Source of the DNA: Alcanivoracaceae bacterium
GTDB lineage: Bacteria; Pseudomonadota; Gammaproteobacteria; Pseudomonadales; Alcanivoracaceae
Assembly: GCA_029213045.1 (NCBI GenBank)
Contig: JARGPN010000007.1
Coordinates: forward strand, 168,762-232,761
DNA length: 64,000 bases
Reading direction: 5' to 3'
How positions within the stretch are numbered: the stretch's first letter is position 1; every line of letters begins with the position of its first letter. Of this stretch, positions 48,265 through 58,269 are shown one piece after another. The notes beneath the pieces are model-generated. The model ran no database searches, was not told where the DNA came from, and saw nothing but the letters and a program-made list of their open reading frames with translations. A program made the position numbers and the translations under genes.

Positions 48265-51126
48265 TTATCCCACTGCCGCTTTGCGCGTTTTAAATAGTTT
48301 GTAGAAGTCGATATCAGGAATCGGGCGGCTAATGTAATAACCTTGAATGGCGTCGCAGCCCATGCGGCGTAGCAAGCCGAGTTGCGCTTCTTCTTCTACG
48401 CCTTCAGCAACGACTTTCATTTTTAGGCTGTGTGCCATATCAATAATGGCTTGGGTGATGGCGGCGTCATCGGAGTTGGTGTGCATGTCTTCAACGAACG
48501 AGCGGTCGATTTTTAAGGTGTCGACGGGGAAGCGTTTGAGATAGCTGAGTGACGAATAGCCGGTGCCGAAATCATCGAGTGATAAACCAATGCCGCGCTC
48601 GCGTAGTTGGCGCAGCACATCAATATTTTTATCTAAGTCTTCCATGATCAAGCTTTCGGTTAACTCCAGCTCTAACAATCGTGGAGGAAGGCCCGTGAGA
48701 TCGAGTACTCGCTCAACGATGCTGGTGATGTCGCCTTTCCGGAATTGTTGGGCAGAGAGGTTCACGGACACCTGCACTTCATCGCCTTGTTCCATCCACA
48801 GCGCGGCTTGTCGGCAGGCGCGCTCAAGCACCCATTCACTGATGGCCGAAATCAAACCGGATTCTTCAGCGAGAGGAATAAAATCTTTCGGTGGCAGTAG
48901 GCCCATGGTGGGATGTTGCCAGCGCACCAGTGCTTCGGCGCCGTTGATGCGACCGGTAATCAAATCAACTTTTGGTTGGTAGTGCACAACGAATTCATTT
49001 TTGAAAATCGCTTTGCGTAAGCTCGTTTCTAACGCCAGCTGTTCCACTGACGCAACACGCATATCGCTACGGAAGAATTGCACGTTGTTGCCGCCCAGTC
49101 GCTTGGCTTGGTGCACGGCAAGGTCAGCTTGATTGATCAATGCTTGCGCTTCTTTGCCGTTGTCTGGGAACACGCTGATGCCGATGCTCGCGCCAAGTAA
49201 CAATTCATGACCGTTAATATTAAACGGCTTTTTCATGGCGTTAATGATTTCCAGGCACACGCTTTCTACGTCGGCGCTGTTGCGATAGTTGTCGACGATC
49301 AAATTAAATTCGTCGCCGCCAACCCGCGCTAATGCACCTTCTTCTATATCCAGTGCGCGTAAACGCTCCGCTGCGGTGCGTAGCAGCATGTCGCCAATTT
49401 CATGGCCGAGCGAATCGTTGATCTGACGGAAACGGTCTAAGTCTAGACACACTAGCGCAACGCGCTCGCGATTTAATCGCGCCAAGGCCAGCGATTTATG
49501 CAGCTTCTCGCGGAACATGGTGCGGTTGGCGAGACCAGTAAGGCGATCATAGTTGGACAGGAATTGGAGTTTTTCTTCCGCTTCTTTGCGCGACGTTAAG
49601 TCAGAGAACATGCCAACGTAATGGGTAATTTTCCCTTCGTCGTCATACACGGCGCTGAGCTGTAACCAAATGGGGTAAGGCTCGCCGTTTTTACGGCGCT
49701 CACTCATCTCGCCTTCCCAGAAACCTTCACGGCGAACGGTGTTGGCGATTTCGGAATATAAATCTGTGTTGGTGCTGCTGCTATGGCTGGCGGAGGCTAT
49801 CGTTTTGCCTCTGACGTCTTCCTCAGAAAAACCGGTGATGCGGGTAAAGCAATCGTTGACCGTGAGGAAGTGGAAGTTCGTATCCATAATCAAAATGCCT
49901 TCCGAGGCATTTTCGAAAACGGTGGCGGAAAGGCGTAATTGGTCTTCAGAAAGTTTATCGTCGGTGATGTCGCGACGGGTACCAATCATGCGCGATGCGC
50001 GATTTTCTTTGTTCCATTCAACCACGCGACCTTCGTCTTCGATCCAGCGCCAATCGCCGTTGGCGTGACGAATGCGATACATCGCATGATAACGGCTGGT
50101 GCGACCTTTAAAATGAGCCACCATGGCGCGCTTGATTTTCGGCCAGTCATCGCTGTGTACCATTTGCTCCATGTCCACAACAAAATTGGAGAAGCGGTCA
50201 CGACCGTAGCCAAGCATGCGATCAAAATTAGAATGATAGGTGTCGCCGGTGAGTAGGTTCCAATCCCACAGGCCAATGTTTGAAGCGTCTAGCGCCAACT
50301 GTAAACGTTGGCTGGCCGCGCTGAGCTCACCGTTGGCGCTTTCTAGCATGCGGGTGCGTTCTTGCACGATGCTCTCAAGCCGGTCGTTTGCTTCTTGAAG
50401 ATTTTGCTTGGCCTGTTTGCGCTCGAAAATTTCGCGCGTCAGCTTTTCATTTAATGCTTCGGCGTCGCCGCGTGCGCGATCCAAATAGTCGATAAGGGAA
50501 ATGTTCTTGTGTTGTAGGCGCAACGTTTGAATCGCGCCACGATGCATGCTGACCGCCGCCAACATCATAAACAGCGATACGCAGGCAAACACAGCGCCGA
50601 AAATGGGGCCGTCGTCGCCGCTGATCGCGATATGGATGGCAACAGGTGCGGACATCGCTAGCAAATAACCAATCGCGGCGGGAAGAAAAATCGAATAACA
50701 GCTGATGGCGACTACTGACAGGCTGAGCATCAAACCCGCGAACAATGCTTGGTATGGCATTAGGGCGGGGGCAAACATCAGTGCGGTAGGATTTAGATAA
50801 ACCGCGACTAAGCCCATGATGGCGCCACTGATCCACACCAACAGGGTGGCAATCCAGCGCCAGCCGTCAGTGCGCTGCATGTCTGGGGCGAGGTGGCGAA
50901 ACAAAAGGGCGACTACCGCACGGGTAAACGCCATACCAAAAATTAATGTGCCGCAGGTGAGAAGTTCGAGGTGGGGGGTACTGGCGTTCCAATAAAGCCA
51001 GACAATAACAAGCGCACACGCTGGCTCCAGCATGTTCATGACCGGTAGGGAGGCAAATAGCCGCCGCGTCTGCTCTTTCAGCAGATCGTCGTGCGTTGCT
51101 CCCGCGCTGTTATTATTCTTGTTCAA
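48265..51126 (-). CDS. membrane PAS-GGDEF-EAL cyclic-di-GMP protein
   Basis: A 953-residue signalling protein. About seven N-terminal helices (residues 30-190) are followed by a coiled coil (to about 270). Two PAS domains come next (ALDASNIGLWDWNLLTGD near 280 and TVFENASEGILIMDTNFH near 405), then GGDEF and EAL. The diguanylate cyclase motif is intact as RVGGDEFNLIV and the phosphodiesterase motif as NGAEALVRWQHP with DDFGTGYSSL and KIDRSFV, so both activities are possible. It probably senses a membrane or small-molecule cue and adjusts c-di-GMP. The gene is divergent from uvrD. Confidence 0.93.
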   Translation of the reverse strand: MNKNNNSAGATHDDLLKEQTRRLFASLPVMNMLEPACALVIVWLYWNASTPHLELLTCGTLIFGMAFTRAVVALLFRHLAPDMQRTDGWRWIATLLVWISGAIMGLVAVYLNPTALMFAPALMPYQALFAGLMLSLSVVAISCYSIFLPAAIGYLLAMSAPVAIHIAISGDDGPIFGAVFACVSLFMMLAAVSMHRGAIQTLRLQHKNISLIDYLDRARGDAEALNEKLTREIFERKQAKQNLQEANDRLESIVQERTRMLESANGELSAASQRLQLALDASNIGLWDWNLLTGDTYHSNFDRMLGYGRDRFSNFVVDMEQMVHSDDWPKIKRAMVAHFKGRTSRYHAMYRIRHANGDWRWIEDEGRVVEWNKENRASRMIGTRRDITDDKLSEDQLRLSATVFENASEGILIMDTNFHFLTVNDCFTRITGFSEEDVRGKTIASASHSSSTNTDLYSEIANTVRREGFWEGEMSERRKNGEPYPIWLQLSAVYDDEGKITHYVGMFSDLTSRKEAEEKLQFLSNYDRLTGLANRTMFREKLHKSLALARLNRERVALVCLDLDRFRQINDSLGHEIGDMLLRTAAERLRALDIEEGALARVGGDEFNLIVDNYRNSADVESVCLEIINAMKKPFNINGHELLLGASIGISVFPDNGKEAQALINQADLAVHQAKRLGGNNVQFFRSDMRVASVEQLALETSLRKAIFKNEFVVHYQPKVDLITGRINGAEALVRWQHPTMGLLPPKDFIPLAEESGLISAISEWVLERACRQAALWMEQGDEVQVSVNLSAQQFRKGDITSIVERVLDLTGLPPRLLELELTESLIMEDLDKNIDVLRQLRERGIGLSLDDFGTGYSSLSYLKRFPVDTLKIDRSFVEDMHTNSDDAAITQAIIDMAHSLKMKVVAEGVEEEAQLGLLRRMGCDAIQGYYISRPIPDIDFYKLFKTRKAAVG

Positions 51127-51434
51127 GCCTTGACCCTCAAATAGTCTCTAAGCTATTGAAATTACGGCTAGTCGTGTCCGAAAAACACGGACGGGTCACC
51201 AATGATGGTGCCTTAATTAGGCGCGCTGTGTACAGTTCTTAACGCAAGGTTGCACAGTGTAACTATGCGCGTGTCGTGCGGGAATATAAACACAGCAAAC
51301 AGTTGTTAAATGCTGAAAAAACAAACACTTTGGCGAGATTATTACAATATCACTCTAACTTTCAGGAGGACTTTTCGTCGTACCTTTCACTGTTGGGAGG
51401 CATTCCTGAAACAAGCTGCTACAATTCCGCCCCG
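51127..51434. promoter_or_regulatory. divergent region between GGDEF-EAL gene and uvrD
   Basis: About 300 bases hold two small hairpins: GTCCG/CGGAC at 51176-51192 and CACCA/TGGTG at 51197-51210. The uvrD frame is open upstream of its ATG, but the extra part has no family similarity. I find no full LexA box. Confidence 0.35.
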
Positions 51435-53615
51435 ATGGATGATGTGACTGAACTACTCGACGGTTTAAACCCGGCCCAACGCGATGCGGTGGCGGCCGAT
51501 GATGCCCACTTATTAGTGCTTGCAGGCGCTGGCTCCGGGAAAACCCGGGTGCTGGTGCATCGCATGGCCTATTTAATCGCTACCGAACAGGTGTCCCCGT
51601 TTGGTTTGTTAGCGGTTACTTTCACCAATAAGGCCGCCCATGAAATGCGCGGTCGCATTGAGCAGCTGCTGCATATGCCCGCCTCCGGAATGTGGGTGGG
51701 CACCTTCCATGGTATCGCTCATCGCCTGTTGCGCGCCCATTGGCAAGACGCCGGCCTGCCAGAGAGCTTCGAGATACTCGATTCTGATGATCAGCAGCGA
51801 CTGATTCGCCGGGTCATCAAGGACCTTGAGCTGGACGATACGCGTTGGCCACCGCGTCAGGCGCAGTGGTTCATCAACGGTCAAAAAGACGAAGGCATTC
51901 GCCCTGAACATATGGAGCCGCGCGGTGATTTATTCGTGGCCACCATGCAGCGTATTTACCAGGCCTATGAAGATCTGTGTCGTCGTGGCGGTCTGGTGGA
52001 CTTTAATGAACTGCTGCTCCGCGCGCTCGAGCTGATCCGCGATAACGATGATTTGCGCGGCCACTATCAGCGCCGTTTCCGCCATATCTTGGTGGACGAA
52101 TTTCAAGATACCAATGCGATTCAATATGCGTGGCTGCGTTTACTGTCTGGCGGTGGCGCGGGCATCACCATTGTCGGCGACGATGACCAATCAATTTACG
52201 GTTGGCGTGGTGCGCGCATCGAAAATATTCATCGCCTCAGCGACGACTTTGCTGACTTACGCACCATTCGTCTTGAGCAAAATTATCGCTCCACCGGCAC
52301 CATTCTTTCCGCCGCGAACGCAGTGATCACCAATAACGCCGATCGTCTTGGCAAAGAGCTGTGGACGGAATTTGGCAAAGGTGACCCGATTCGTTTGTAC
52401 GCGGGTTTTAACGAAGTCGACGAAGCGCGCTTTGTTGCTAACAAAGTATTGCGCTTGCAAGAGCAAGGCATGAACCGCAAAGAAATGGCGGTGCTGTATC
52501 GCTCTAATGCCCAGTCCCGGGTGATGGAAGAAGCCTTTTTGCAAAATGGCATTGCTTACCGTATTTACGGCGGCCAGCGATTCTTCGAGCGTATTGAAAT
52601 TAAAAATGCTTTGGGCTACTTGCGCTTGCTGAGCAACCGTCATGCGGATGCTGCGTTTGAAAGAGTGGTGAACACGCCAACGCGAGGCATCGGCGCCAAG
52701 ACCATCGAAGTGCTCCGTGAAGCGGCCCGTGATGCGGGTGAATCCTTATGGGCAACGGCAAATACTTTAATCACCAATGGTGCCCTGCCGGGGCGAGCAA
52801 GTTCGGCGTTGGCGGTGTTCCTCGATCTCATTAATCGATTGGATGCGGACACTACGGACGCAACGTTGGCCACCAAAGCGGAGCACGTGATTCACGCCTC
52901 TGGCTTATTGGAATTTCATCGCAATGAAAAAGGCGAGAAAGGCCAGCAGCGTGAAGAAAACTTGCGGGAATTAATTAGCGCCACACGTGAGTTCGATGAC
53001 GGCGACGCCGATGGCGAAGCCGGTGCGGATGTACTGACGGCATTTTTAGATCACGCCGCGTTAGAGGCGGGCGAAGGGCAGGCCGCCGAACATGAAGATG
53101 CGGTGCAGATGATGACGTTGCATTCGGCGAAAGGCTTGGAGTTCCCAATTGTCTTTATGGTTGGCTTGGAAGAAGGTTTATTTCCGCATCAAATGTCCGC
53201 GGATGAACCAGGTCGAATGGAAGAAGAACGGCGGCTTTGTTATGTCGGCATCACGCGCGCCATGCGTGAGCTGTATATCACCTACGCTGAGTCGCGCCGT
53301 CTGTACGGCAACGAAACTTACAATGCGCCGTCGCGCTTTTTGCGAGAAATACCCAAAGAGCTGCTAGAAGAAGTGCGCATGCGCGGCCAAATTAGTCGGC
53401 CCGTTTCCAGCGTCGGTCACGGCAGCAGTAATGGTAATGCCGCCGCCACCGCGGAAGGCTACACCTTGGGCATGCGTGTTGTGCACCCGAAGTTTGGCGA
53501 AGGCACGATTATTCATTTTGAAGGGCAAGGCCCGAATGCGCGTTTGCAAATTAATTTTGATCGCGCAGGCAGTAAATGGTTGGTGAGTCAGTTTGCTAAG
53601 CTCGAGCATCTTTAA
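51435..53615 (+). CDS. uvrD: DNA helicase II UvrD
   Basis: A superfamily 1 helicase for nucleotide excision and mismatch repair, 726 residues against 720 in E. coli. Motifs in order: Walker A LVLAGAGSGKTRVLVHR, Ia VTFTNKAAHEMRGRI, II ILVDEFQDTN, III VGDDDQSIYGWRGA, IV LYRSNAQSRVMEE, V TLHSAKGLEFP, VI YVGITRAMREL. The C-terminal Tudor-like tail GMRVVHPKFGEGTI and QFAKLEHL matches UvrD rather than Rep or PcrA. ATG at 51435 is chosen because the protein then begins like E. coli (DDVTELLDGLNPAQRDAV). The gene is alone on the plus strand. Confidence 0.97.
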   Translation: MDDVTELLDGLNPAQRDAVAADDAHLLVLAGAGSGKTRVLVHRMAYLIATEQVSPFGLLAVTFTNKAAHEMRGRIEQLLHMPASGMWVGTFHGIAHRLLRAHWQDAGLPESFEILDSDDQQRLIRRVIKDLELDDTRWPPRQAQWFINGQKDEGIRPEHMEPRGDLFVATMQRIYQAYEDLCRRGGLVDFNELLLRALELIRDNDDLRGHYQRRFRHILVDEFQDTNAIQYAWLRLLSGGGAGITIVGDDDQSIYGWRGARIENIHRLSDDFADLRTIRLEQNYRSTGTILSAANAVITNNADRLGKELWTEFGKGDPIRLYAGFNEVDEARFVANKVLRLQEQGMNRKEMAVLYRSNAQSRVMEEAFLQNGIAYRIYGGQRFFERIEIKNALGYLRLLSNRHADAAFERVVNTPTRGIGAKTIEVLREAARDAGESLWATANTLITNGALPGRASSALAVFLDLINRLDADTTDATLATKAEHVIHASGLLEFHRNEKGEKGQQREENLRELISATREFDDGDADGEAGADVLTAFLDHAALEAGEGQAAEHEDAVQMMTLHSAKGLEFPIVFMVGLEEGLFPHQMSADEPGRMEEERRLCYVGITRAMRELYITYAESRRLYGNETYNAPSRFLREIPKELLEEVRMRGQISRPVSSVGHGSSNGNAAATAEGYTLGMRVVHPKFGEGTIIHFEGQGPNARLQINFDRAGSKWLVSQFAKLEHL

Positions 53616-53674
53616 ACGTTAGCACTGTCAGTCGGCGTGGACGTATAACAAACAAAAATGAAAAGGTAGGTGTG

Positions 53675-54784
53675 ATGGATCGCCGTAAATTTATATCCGC
53701 ATTGGGATTGGGCGCTGCGACAACCGCATTGGCTGCCTGTGGCAAACAAGACTGTGCCACGACCGAGGGCGCAACGACCTCGAAAACCTATCATTGGAAA
53801 ATGGTCACCACCTGGCCTAAAAATTATCCCGGCCTTGGCACCAGCCCAGAGAAATTCGCCAAACTGGTGAAGCAAATGTCGGCTGGCCGCATCGAGATAA
53901 AAGTGTACGGTGCAAACGAATTGGTGCCTGCCATGGAAGTGTTTGATGCCGTGTCGCAGGGTAGCGCGCAAATGGGGCACGGTGCGGCGTATTACTGGAA
54001 GGGCAAGCATCCCGCCACGCCATTTTTTACCAGTGTACCTTTTGGATTTACTGCACAAGAGATGAACAGCTGGTTGAGCTACGGCGGCGGTCAAGAATTA
54101 TGGGACGAGCTGTACAGCCAATTTAATTTAAAGCCGTTCGCATGTGGTAACACCGGCACGCAGTTGCCCGGTTGGTATAACCGCGAAATTAATAGCGTGA
54201 ATGATTTGGCTGGACTGAAAATACGGATGCCAGGCCTGGCCGGTGAAGTATTAAAGCGTCTCGGCGCTACGCCAGTGCAGTTGCCCGGCGGTGAAATCTT
54301 TACGGCATTAGAAAGTGGTGCCATTGATGCGGCGGATTGGGTGGGGCCTTACAACGACCTGACATTCGGCTTTTATAAAATCGCCAAATATTATTATCAC
54401 CCGGGTTGGCATGAGCCGGGTCCAACCCTAGAGCTGGTAATCAATAAAGCGGCGTGGGCAGAGCTGCCGGACGATTTGCAGGCCATAGTGCGTGCTGCCG
54501 CCGCGTGGGCAAACGATGACATGCTCAGTGAATACACCGCACGAAATAACGCAGCGCTTCAGGAGCTGAAGGAAAAGCACGGCGTGCAGCTGCGGCGTTT
54601 GCCCGATGAAGTGTTGGTGGCATTAAAGCGGGAAAGCGATAATGTGCTGACAGAGCTCACGGCGGACAATGAATTTGCCCAGCGGGTGTACGATTCATTC
54701 CGTGCATTTGAAAGCAGCGTACGCAACTACTCTGCGATTGCAGAAGCCGAGTATTTGGCCGTTCGAGGTAAGTTGGCAGAATAA
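53675..54784 (+). CDS. TRAP transporter substrate-binding protein, Tat-type lipoprotein
   Basis: A DctP-family periplasmic binder of about 369 residues, resembling TakP (2-oxo acid binder). The N-terminus DRRKFISALGLGA has a twin-arginine motif, and a lipobox follows (TALAACGK), so it is exported folded by Tat and anchored as a lipoprotein. The conserved LAGLKIRMPG motif with its Arg, and the PGGEIFTALESGAIDAADWVGP block typical of TakP-like proteins, are present. The substrate is probably an organic acid. Its membrane subunits are on the other strand about 1.5 kb away. ATG at 53675 has AAGGTAGG in front; GTG at 53672 is also possible. Confidence 0.92.
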   Translation: MDRRKFISALGLGAATTALAACGKQDCATTEGATTSKTYHWKMVTTWPKNYPGLGTSPEKFAKLVKQMSAGRIEIKVYGANELVPAMEVFDAVSQGSAQMGHGAAYYWKGKHPATPFFTSVPFGFTAQEMNSWLSYGGGQELWDELYSQFNLKPFACGNTGTQLPGWYNREINSVNDLAGLKIRMPGLAGEVLKRLGATPVQLPGGEIFTALESGAIDAADWVGPYNDLTFGFYKIAKYYYHPGWHEPGPTLELVINKAAWAELPDDLQAIVRAAAAWANDDMLSEYTARNNAALQELKEKHGVQLRRLPDEVLVALKRESDNVLTELTADNEFAQRVYDSFRAFESSVRNYSAIAEAEYLAVRGKLAE

Positions 54785-54808
54785 ATTTACGTCATCTGAA
54801 AATAAAAA

Positions 54809-54843
54809 GGCCGTCGTTGGTGAAAACAACGACGGCCTTTTTT
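54809..54843. terminator. terminator between TRAP binder and minus-strand gene
   Basis: GGCCGTCGTT and AACGACGGCC pair around a nine-base loop, with A5 before and T6 after, so it can serve both convergent genes. Confidence 0.9.
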
Positions 54844-54858
54844 GTTGCCGTAAATAAA

Positions 54859-55773
54859 TTATTTGCCAGTAGCTTTGGGTTCTGGAATAGCGCCCGCCGC
54901 GCCTACTGGAGCCTGCCACCAGAGTTCTTTCCGGTCGAGAGGGGTTTCGGCGGGTAGCAATGGGTTGATCAGTTTTAACACGCGCCGTTGGCTTAATTCA
55001 GAATGGGTGAGTGCAAACGCGTTCGCCGGATGTTGATTAAATAGTTCATCGAAGCTGCCATCGGCAATAGCGATTTCTAGGCCGCGACGTACTCGATCAG
55101 CAAGTGCTGTGTTATTACGCTGAAAGAAGAAATAGTTCGCCGTTGGGTAATACAGCAATAAACGGGATTCAACGGCCAAGTTCAATTCTGGGCGAGCACT
55201 TACTTCTTCCCAGGGTTCATTTAATGCGCGAGGGAAAAAATCGAAGCGACCGGCTTGGAGCATTTCAAAAAGGTGTTCGTAGGTTGTATTTGTTTCTACA
55301 CGAAAACCGTTGGCGCGCAGAATGTCGGTGTCTGGCCAATCGTGACCTTGGCCTGCGCGTAAATCGCGAAGTTGGTCGAGGGTTTTGATGCCTTTAAACC
55401 AGACAGTGTCTTCGGCGCGAATAATAAACAGGCGATAGCCCATCAGACCTTTTAATAATGGAATGCGCACCGGAAGCATCTGCGTTTCGCGTTGCCGTGT
55501 TGTCATGCTCCACAAGACGTCGAGTTCTTCTCCGCTCGATAATAAATTAATGGCGCGCCCTTGATTCATCGGTTGTGCGCTAGGCTCAAGCAAATAGTCG
55601 CCGTCTGTGCCGCGAGTTTTTTCCAGCGCCAAGGAAAGCAGCGATAAAAAATACTCGTTGCGCGTATCCCATTCAGTGAGCCGATTCGGGTGACGCACCA
55701 GCGTGACGTCAGCGAACGTGGAGGCGCTGAACAGAAAAAGGCATAGGGCGAGGACGAAACGGGAGCGCATCAT
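54859..55773 (-). CDS. periplasmic substrate-binding-like protein
   Basis: A 304-residue protein with a signal peptide (FVLALCLFLFSASTFA) and a fold like family 3 solute-binding proteins. Conserved features include WSMTTRQRE, the GYRLFIIR strand and a late FDELFNQHPANAFALTH segment, as in hypothetical binders found in many marine gammaproteobacteria. The ligand is unknown. No ABC permease is adjacent, so it may be a sensor or orphan binder. Its start overlaps the stop of the thioesterase gene upstream by one base, so the two are coupled. Confidence 0.8.
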   Translation of the reverse strand: MMRSRFVLALCLFLFSASTFADVTLVRHPNRLTEWDTRNEYFLSLLSLALEKTRGTDGDYLLEPSAQPMNQGRAINLLSSGEELDVLWSMTTRQRETQMLPVRIPLLKGLMGYRLFIIRAEDTVWFKGIKTLDQLRDLRAGQGHDWPDTDILRANGFRVETNTTYEHLFEMLQAGRFDFFPRALNEPWEEVSARPELNLAVESRLLLYYPTANYFFFQRNNTALADRVRRGLEIAIADGSFDELFNQHPANAFALTHSELSQRRVLKLINPLLPAETPLDRKELWWQAPVGAAGAIPEPKATGK

Positions 55774-56165
55774 TAATCGCGTGGCACTGGACGGGTGTGA
55801 CCGGTACCGTCGATGGCAACAAAGGTGAATAAGCCTTCGGTTACTTTGGCTTGGTTTTCATTGTGATCGCCAATCCACACTTCTACTTGAATTTGCATGG
55901 AGGTGCGTCCGATTTCGACGAGATCCGTGTAGCAGCTTACCACTGAGCCAATCGGCACAGGGCGCAAAAATGCCATGCTATCAATGGCGACAGTGGCGAC
56001 GCGACCACGTGCGGCGCGGCGCGCTGTGACGGCGCCGGCGAGGTCCATTTGCGAAACAAGCCAGCCACCAAAAATGTCGCCATTCCAGTTTGCGTCAGCC
56101 GGCATGGCGATAGTTTGCAGTGCCAGCACTCCGGCGGGCAGCGGGTTTTGATCGATATCTTCCAT
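55773..56165 (-). CDS. yciA: acyl-CoA thioesterase, YciA type
   Basis: A hot-dog-fold thioesterase of 130 residues hydrolysing acyl-CoAs. It matches E. coli YciA in order: QTIAMPADANWNGDIFGGWLVSQMD, then RVATVAIDSMAFLRPVPIG and SMQIQVEVWI. The catalytic Asp is in GDIFGGW. It lies between the binding-like protein and the TRAP membrane genes on the same strand, with a gap of about 87 bases to the TRAP large subunit. Confidence 0.93.
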   Translation of the reverse strand: MEDIDQNPLPAGVLALQTIAMPADANWNGDIFGGWLVSQMDLAGAVTARRAARGRVATVAIDSMAFLRPVPIGSVVSCYTDLVEIGRTSMQIQVEVWIGDHNENQAKVTEGLFTFVAIDGTGHTRPVPRD

Positions 56166-56252
56166 GCCAAGATCCCAGTCGGTGTTCGAGTTTTATATTT
56201 TTAATATCTTATCTGTTTGCATCGTGTCTTTCTTGGTGTCAACGACGTTTTA

Positions 56253-57635
56253 TTAATCGTAGAGTTTAGACGGCAACCACGTCGCAAGTTCCGGCCATAT
56301 GGCAAGAATACCCAACATTAGCAATTGCACAACAATGAACGGAAGTACGCCACGATAAATTTGTGCAGTGGTGATGCTCGCCGGTGCGACGCCGCGCAAA
56401 TAAAACAGGGCAAAACCAAATGGCGGTGTTAAAAATGACGTCTGCAGGTTGATGGCGATCATTACGCCTAACCATACAGGATCAATGCCCATCGCCAACA
56501 GAATAGGCGCAACAATCGGCACCACTACAAATGTGATTTCAATAAAATCGAGAATAAAACCCAGCAAGAACACCACAACCATGACGAGCAGAGTTGCCCC
56601 GACCACGCCGCCTGGAATGTTATCGAAAAGGTGCTGCACGGCTTCGTCGCCGCCTAGACCGCGAAACACTAAGGAAAAAATCGACGCGCCGATCAAGATT
56701 AAAAACACCATGCTGGTGACGCGCGTGGTGCTGCGCATCACTTCGCGCAAACGCTCAAGGGTGAGCTGCTTGTTCAGCACCGCTAGCACGAGCGCACCGA
56801 ATGCGCCCACGCCAGCTGCCTCGGTGGGCGTGGCAAAGCCGCCCAATATAGAACCCAGCACGGCGAGAATTAAGAATAAGGGTGGCATCAGGCTGGTGAT
56901 GAGGTCGCGCCATAATGGGGTTTGCGGCGCATCTACTTCAGCGGGGGCCATGGCCGGCGCGTGAGCAGGTTTTACTAGGGCGACGACGAAGACATACAGC
57001 GCGTAGAGCGCTACCAGTATCAGCCCAGGAATGAGTGCGCCGACAAACAGATCGCCCACCGACACTGTGTCGGTAGACCACAATCCCTGCTCTAACTGCG
57101 CTTGCTGGTACGAGGATGACAGCACATCCCCGAGCAGCACCAAGGCAATGGACGGGGGAATGATTTGCCCGAGCGTCCCGGTGGCGCAAATCAGGCCGGT
57201 GGTCAGCGTGGGTGAGTAGCCCAAGCGCAGCATGGTGGGCAGCGATAGCAGCCCCATGGTGACGACGGTGGCGCCAACAATGCCAGTACTGGCCGCAAGT
57301 AGCGCGCCGACTACGACTAAGGCTATGCCTAAGCCGCCGGGCAAGGGGCCGAACAAGCGGCCCATGGTGCTGAGGAGCTTTTCCGCCACCCGTGATTTTT
57401 CCAACATCACGCCCATGAATACAAACAACGGCACGGCGATGAGGGTTTGATTGCTAATAATGCCGAACAGCCGGTTTGGGGTGAACGTCAGCACGCTACT
57501 GTCGAACGTGCCGGTGGCCATGCCGATAAACGCAAACAAAATAGCCACGCCGGAGAGCGTGAACGCCACGGGATACCCCGCCATAAGCACGATGCAGGTG
57601 GCGAGAAAGAGGAATAAAGGCATTAACTCAATCAT
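56253..57635 (-). CDS. TRAP transporter large permease subunit (DctM type)
   Basis: The 12-helix ion-coupled permease of a tripartite ATP-independent periplasmic transporter, 460 residues. The start MIELMPLFLFLATCIVLMAGYP is typical, and its ATG overlaps the small-subunit stop by four bases. The longer frame upstream would add a basic nonsense-like stretch and is rejected. Motifs include GATVVTMGLLSLPTMLRLGY, ATGTLGQIIPPSIALVLLGD and GGFATPTEAAGVGAFGAL. It works with the small subunit and probably with the binding protein at 53675. Confidence 0.95.
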   Translation of the reverse strand: MIELMPLFLFLATCIVLMAGYPVAFTLSGVAILFAFIGMATGTFDSSVLTFTPNRLFGIISNQTLIAVPLFVFMGVMLEKSRVAEKLLSTMGRLFGPLPGGLGIALVVVGALLAASTGIVGATVVTMGLLSLPTMLRLGYSPTLTTGLICATGTLGQIIPPSIALVLLGDVLSSSYQQAQLEQGLWSTDTVSVGDLFVGALIPGLILVALYALYVFVVALVKPAHAPAMAPAEVDAPQTPLWRDLITSLMPPLFLILAVLGSILGGFATPTEAAGVGAFGALVLAVLNKQLTLERLREVMRSTTRVTSMVFLILIGASIFSLVFRGLGGDEAVQHLFDNIPGGVVGATLLVMVVVFLLGFILDFIEITFVVVPIVAPILLAMGIDPVWLGVMIAINLQTSFLTPPFGFALFYLRGVAPASITTAQIYRGVLPFIVVQLLMLGILAIWPELATWLPSKLYD

Positions 57636-58180
57636 TGAATGTCCTCGGCGCGGGCGGTCGCGGCGGCGTCGAGATCGGGTCGCTGCCAGCGTAGCCAGGC
57701 GCGCAGCGCTTCGGCAGTGCCTTGAATCACCAGTAGTACAGGCGCTATTAGCAGTAGCGTTTTCAGCACAAAGACGAGCGGCAGGCCGCCGGGGTCGGCG
57801 GACCCTTCCAAGCGCCACCAACTGGCAATCACATAATCCCAGCTCAATAGAAGCATCAGTAGACAGGTCGGCAACAGCAGAAAGAGGGTGCCAAAGAAGT
57901 CCACCATGCCTCGCCGAGACGGGCTAAAGCGCTGGTAAAAGATATCTACTCGCACATGCTCGTCGCGTGACAGCGTGTAGGAAAGCCCGAGCATAAAGAG
58001 CGCGCCGTGCAGGTACATCACCGCTTCCTGCAGGCCGATGCTGCCAAAATCGAAGGCATAGCGCAGCAGGACAATCAGCATGGCGAGTAACACCAGAGCG
58101 AGGCTCAGCCAGCTCACCGTGTGGCCGGTGAAGCGAGCAAATTGCTCTAATCGCTGAATCCAGCACGCTATAGCTTCCAT
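57632..58180 (-). CDS. TRAP transporter small permease subunit (DctQ type)
   Basis: A four-helix membrane protein of 182 residues that partners the large TRAP subunit. The block VMYLHGALFMLGLSYTLSRD and EHVRVDIFYQRFSPSRRG is the family hallmark, with helices at about 22-40, 53-72, 92-112 and 135-155. It is the first gene of the minus-strand TRAP pair. Upstream lies the divergent pst promoter. Confidence 0.94.
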   Translation of the reverse strand: MEAIACWIQRLEQFARFTGHTVSWLSLALVLLAMLIVLLRYAFDFGSIGLQEAVMYLHGALFMLGLSYTLSRDEHVRVDIFYQRFSPSRRGMVDFFGTLFLLLPTCLLMLLLSWDYVIASWWRLEGSADPGGLPLVFVLKTLLLIAPVLLVIQGTAEALRAWLRWQRPDLDAAATARAEDIQ

Positions 58181-58269
58181 GACAATCTCTTATTGGTCCG
58201 CAAAGGCGCAGATTATAAGGATTTATCGTCGCAGAGTGCAGCAATGCTGCTGCGGACAGAAATACGCAT

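Noticed and set aside
51127..51434. LexA box upstream of uvrD
   Set aside because: CTGTGTACAG has no eight-base spacer, and no other CTGT-N8-ACAG pattern is present.
57636..57821. N-terminal extension of the TRAP large subunit
   Set aside because: The upstream frame is Arg-rich antisense-like sequence overlapping the small subunit gene; the ATGA overlap start fits the family.
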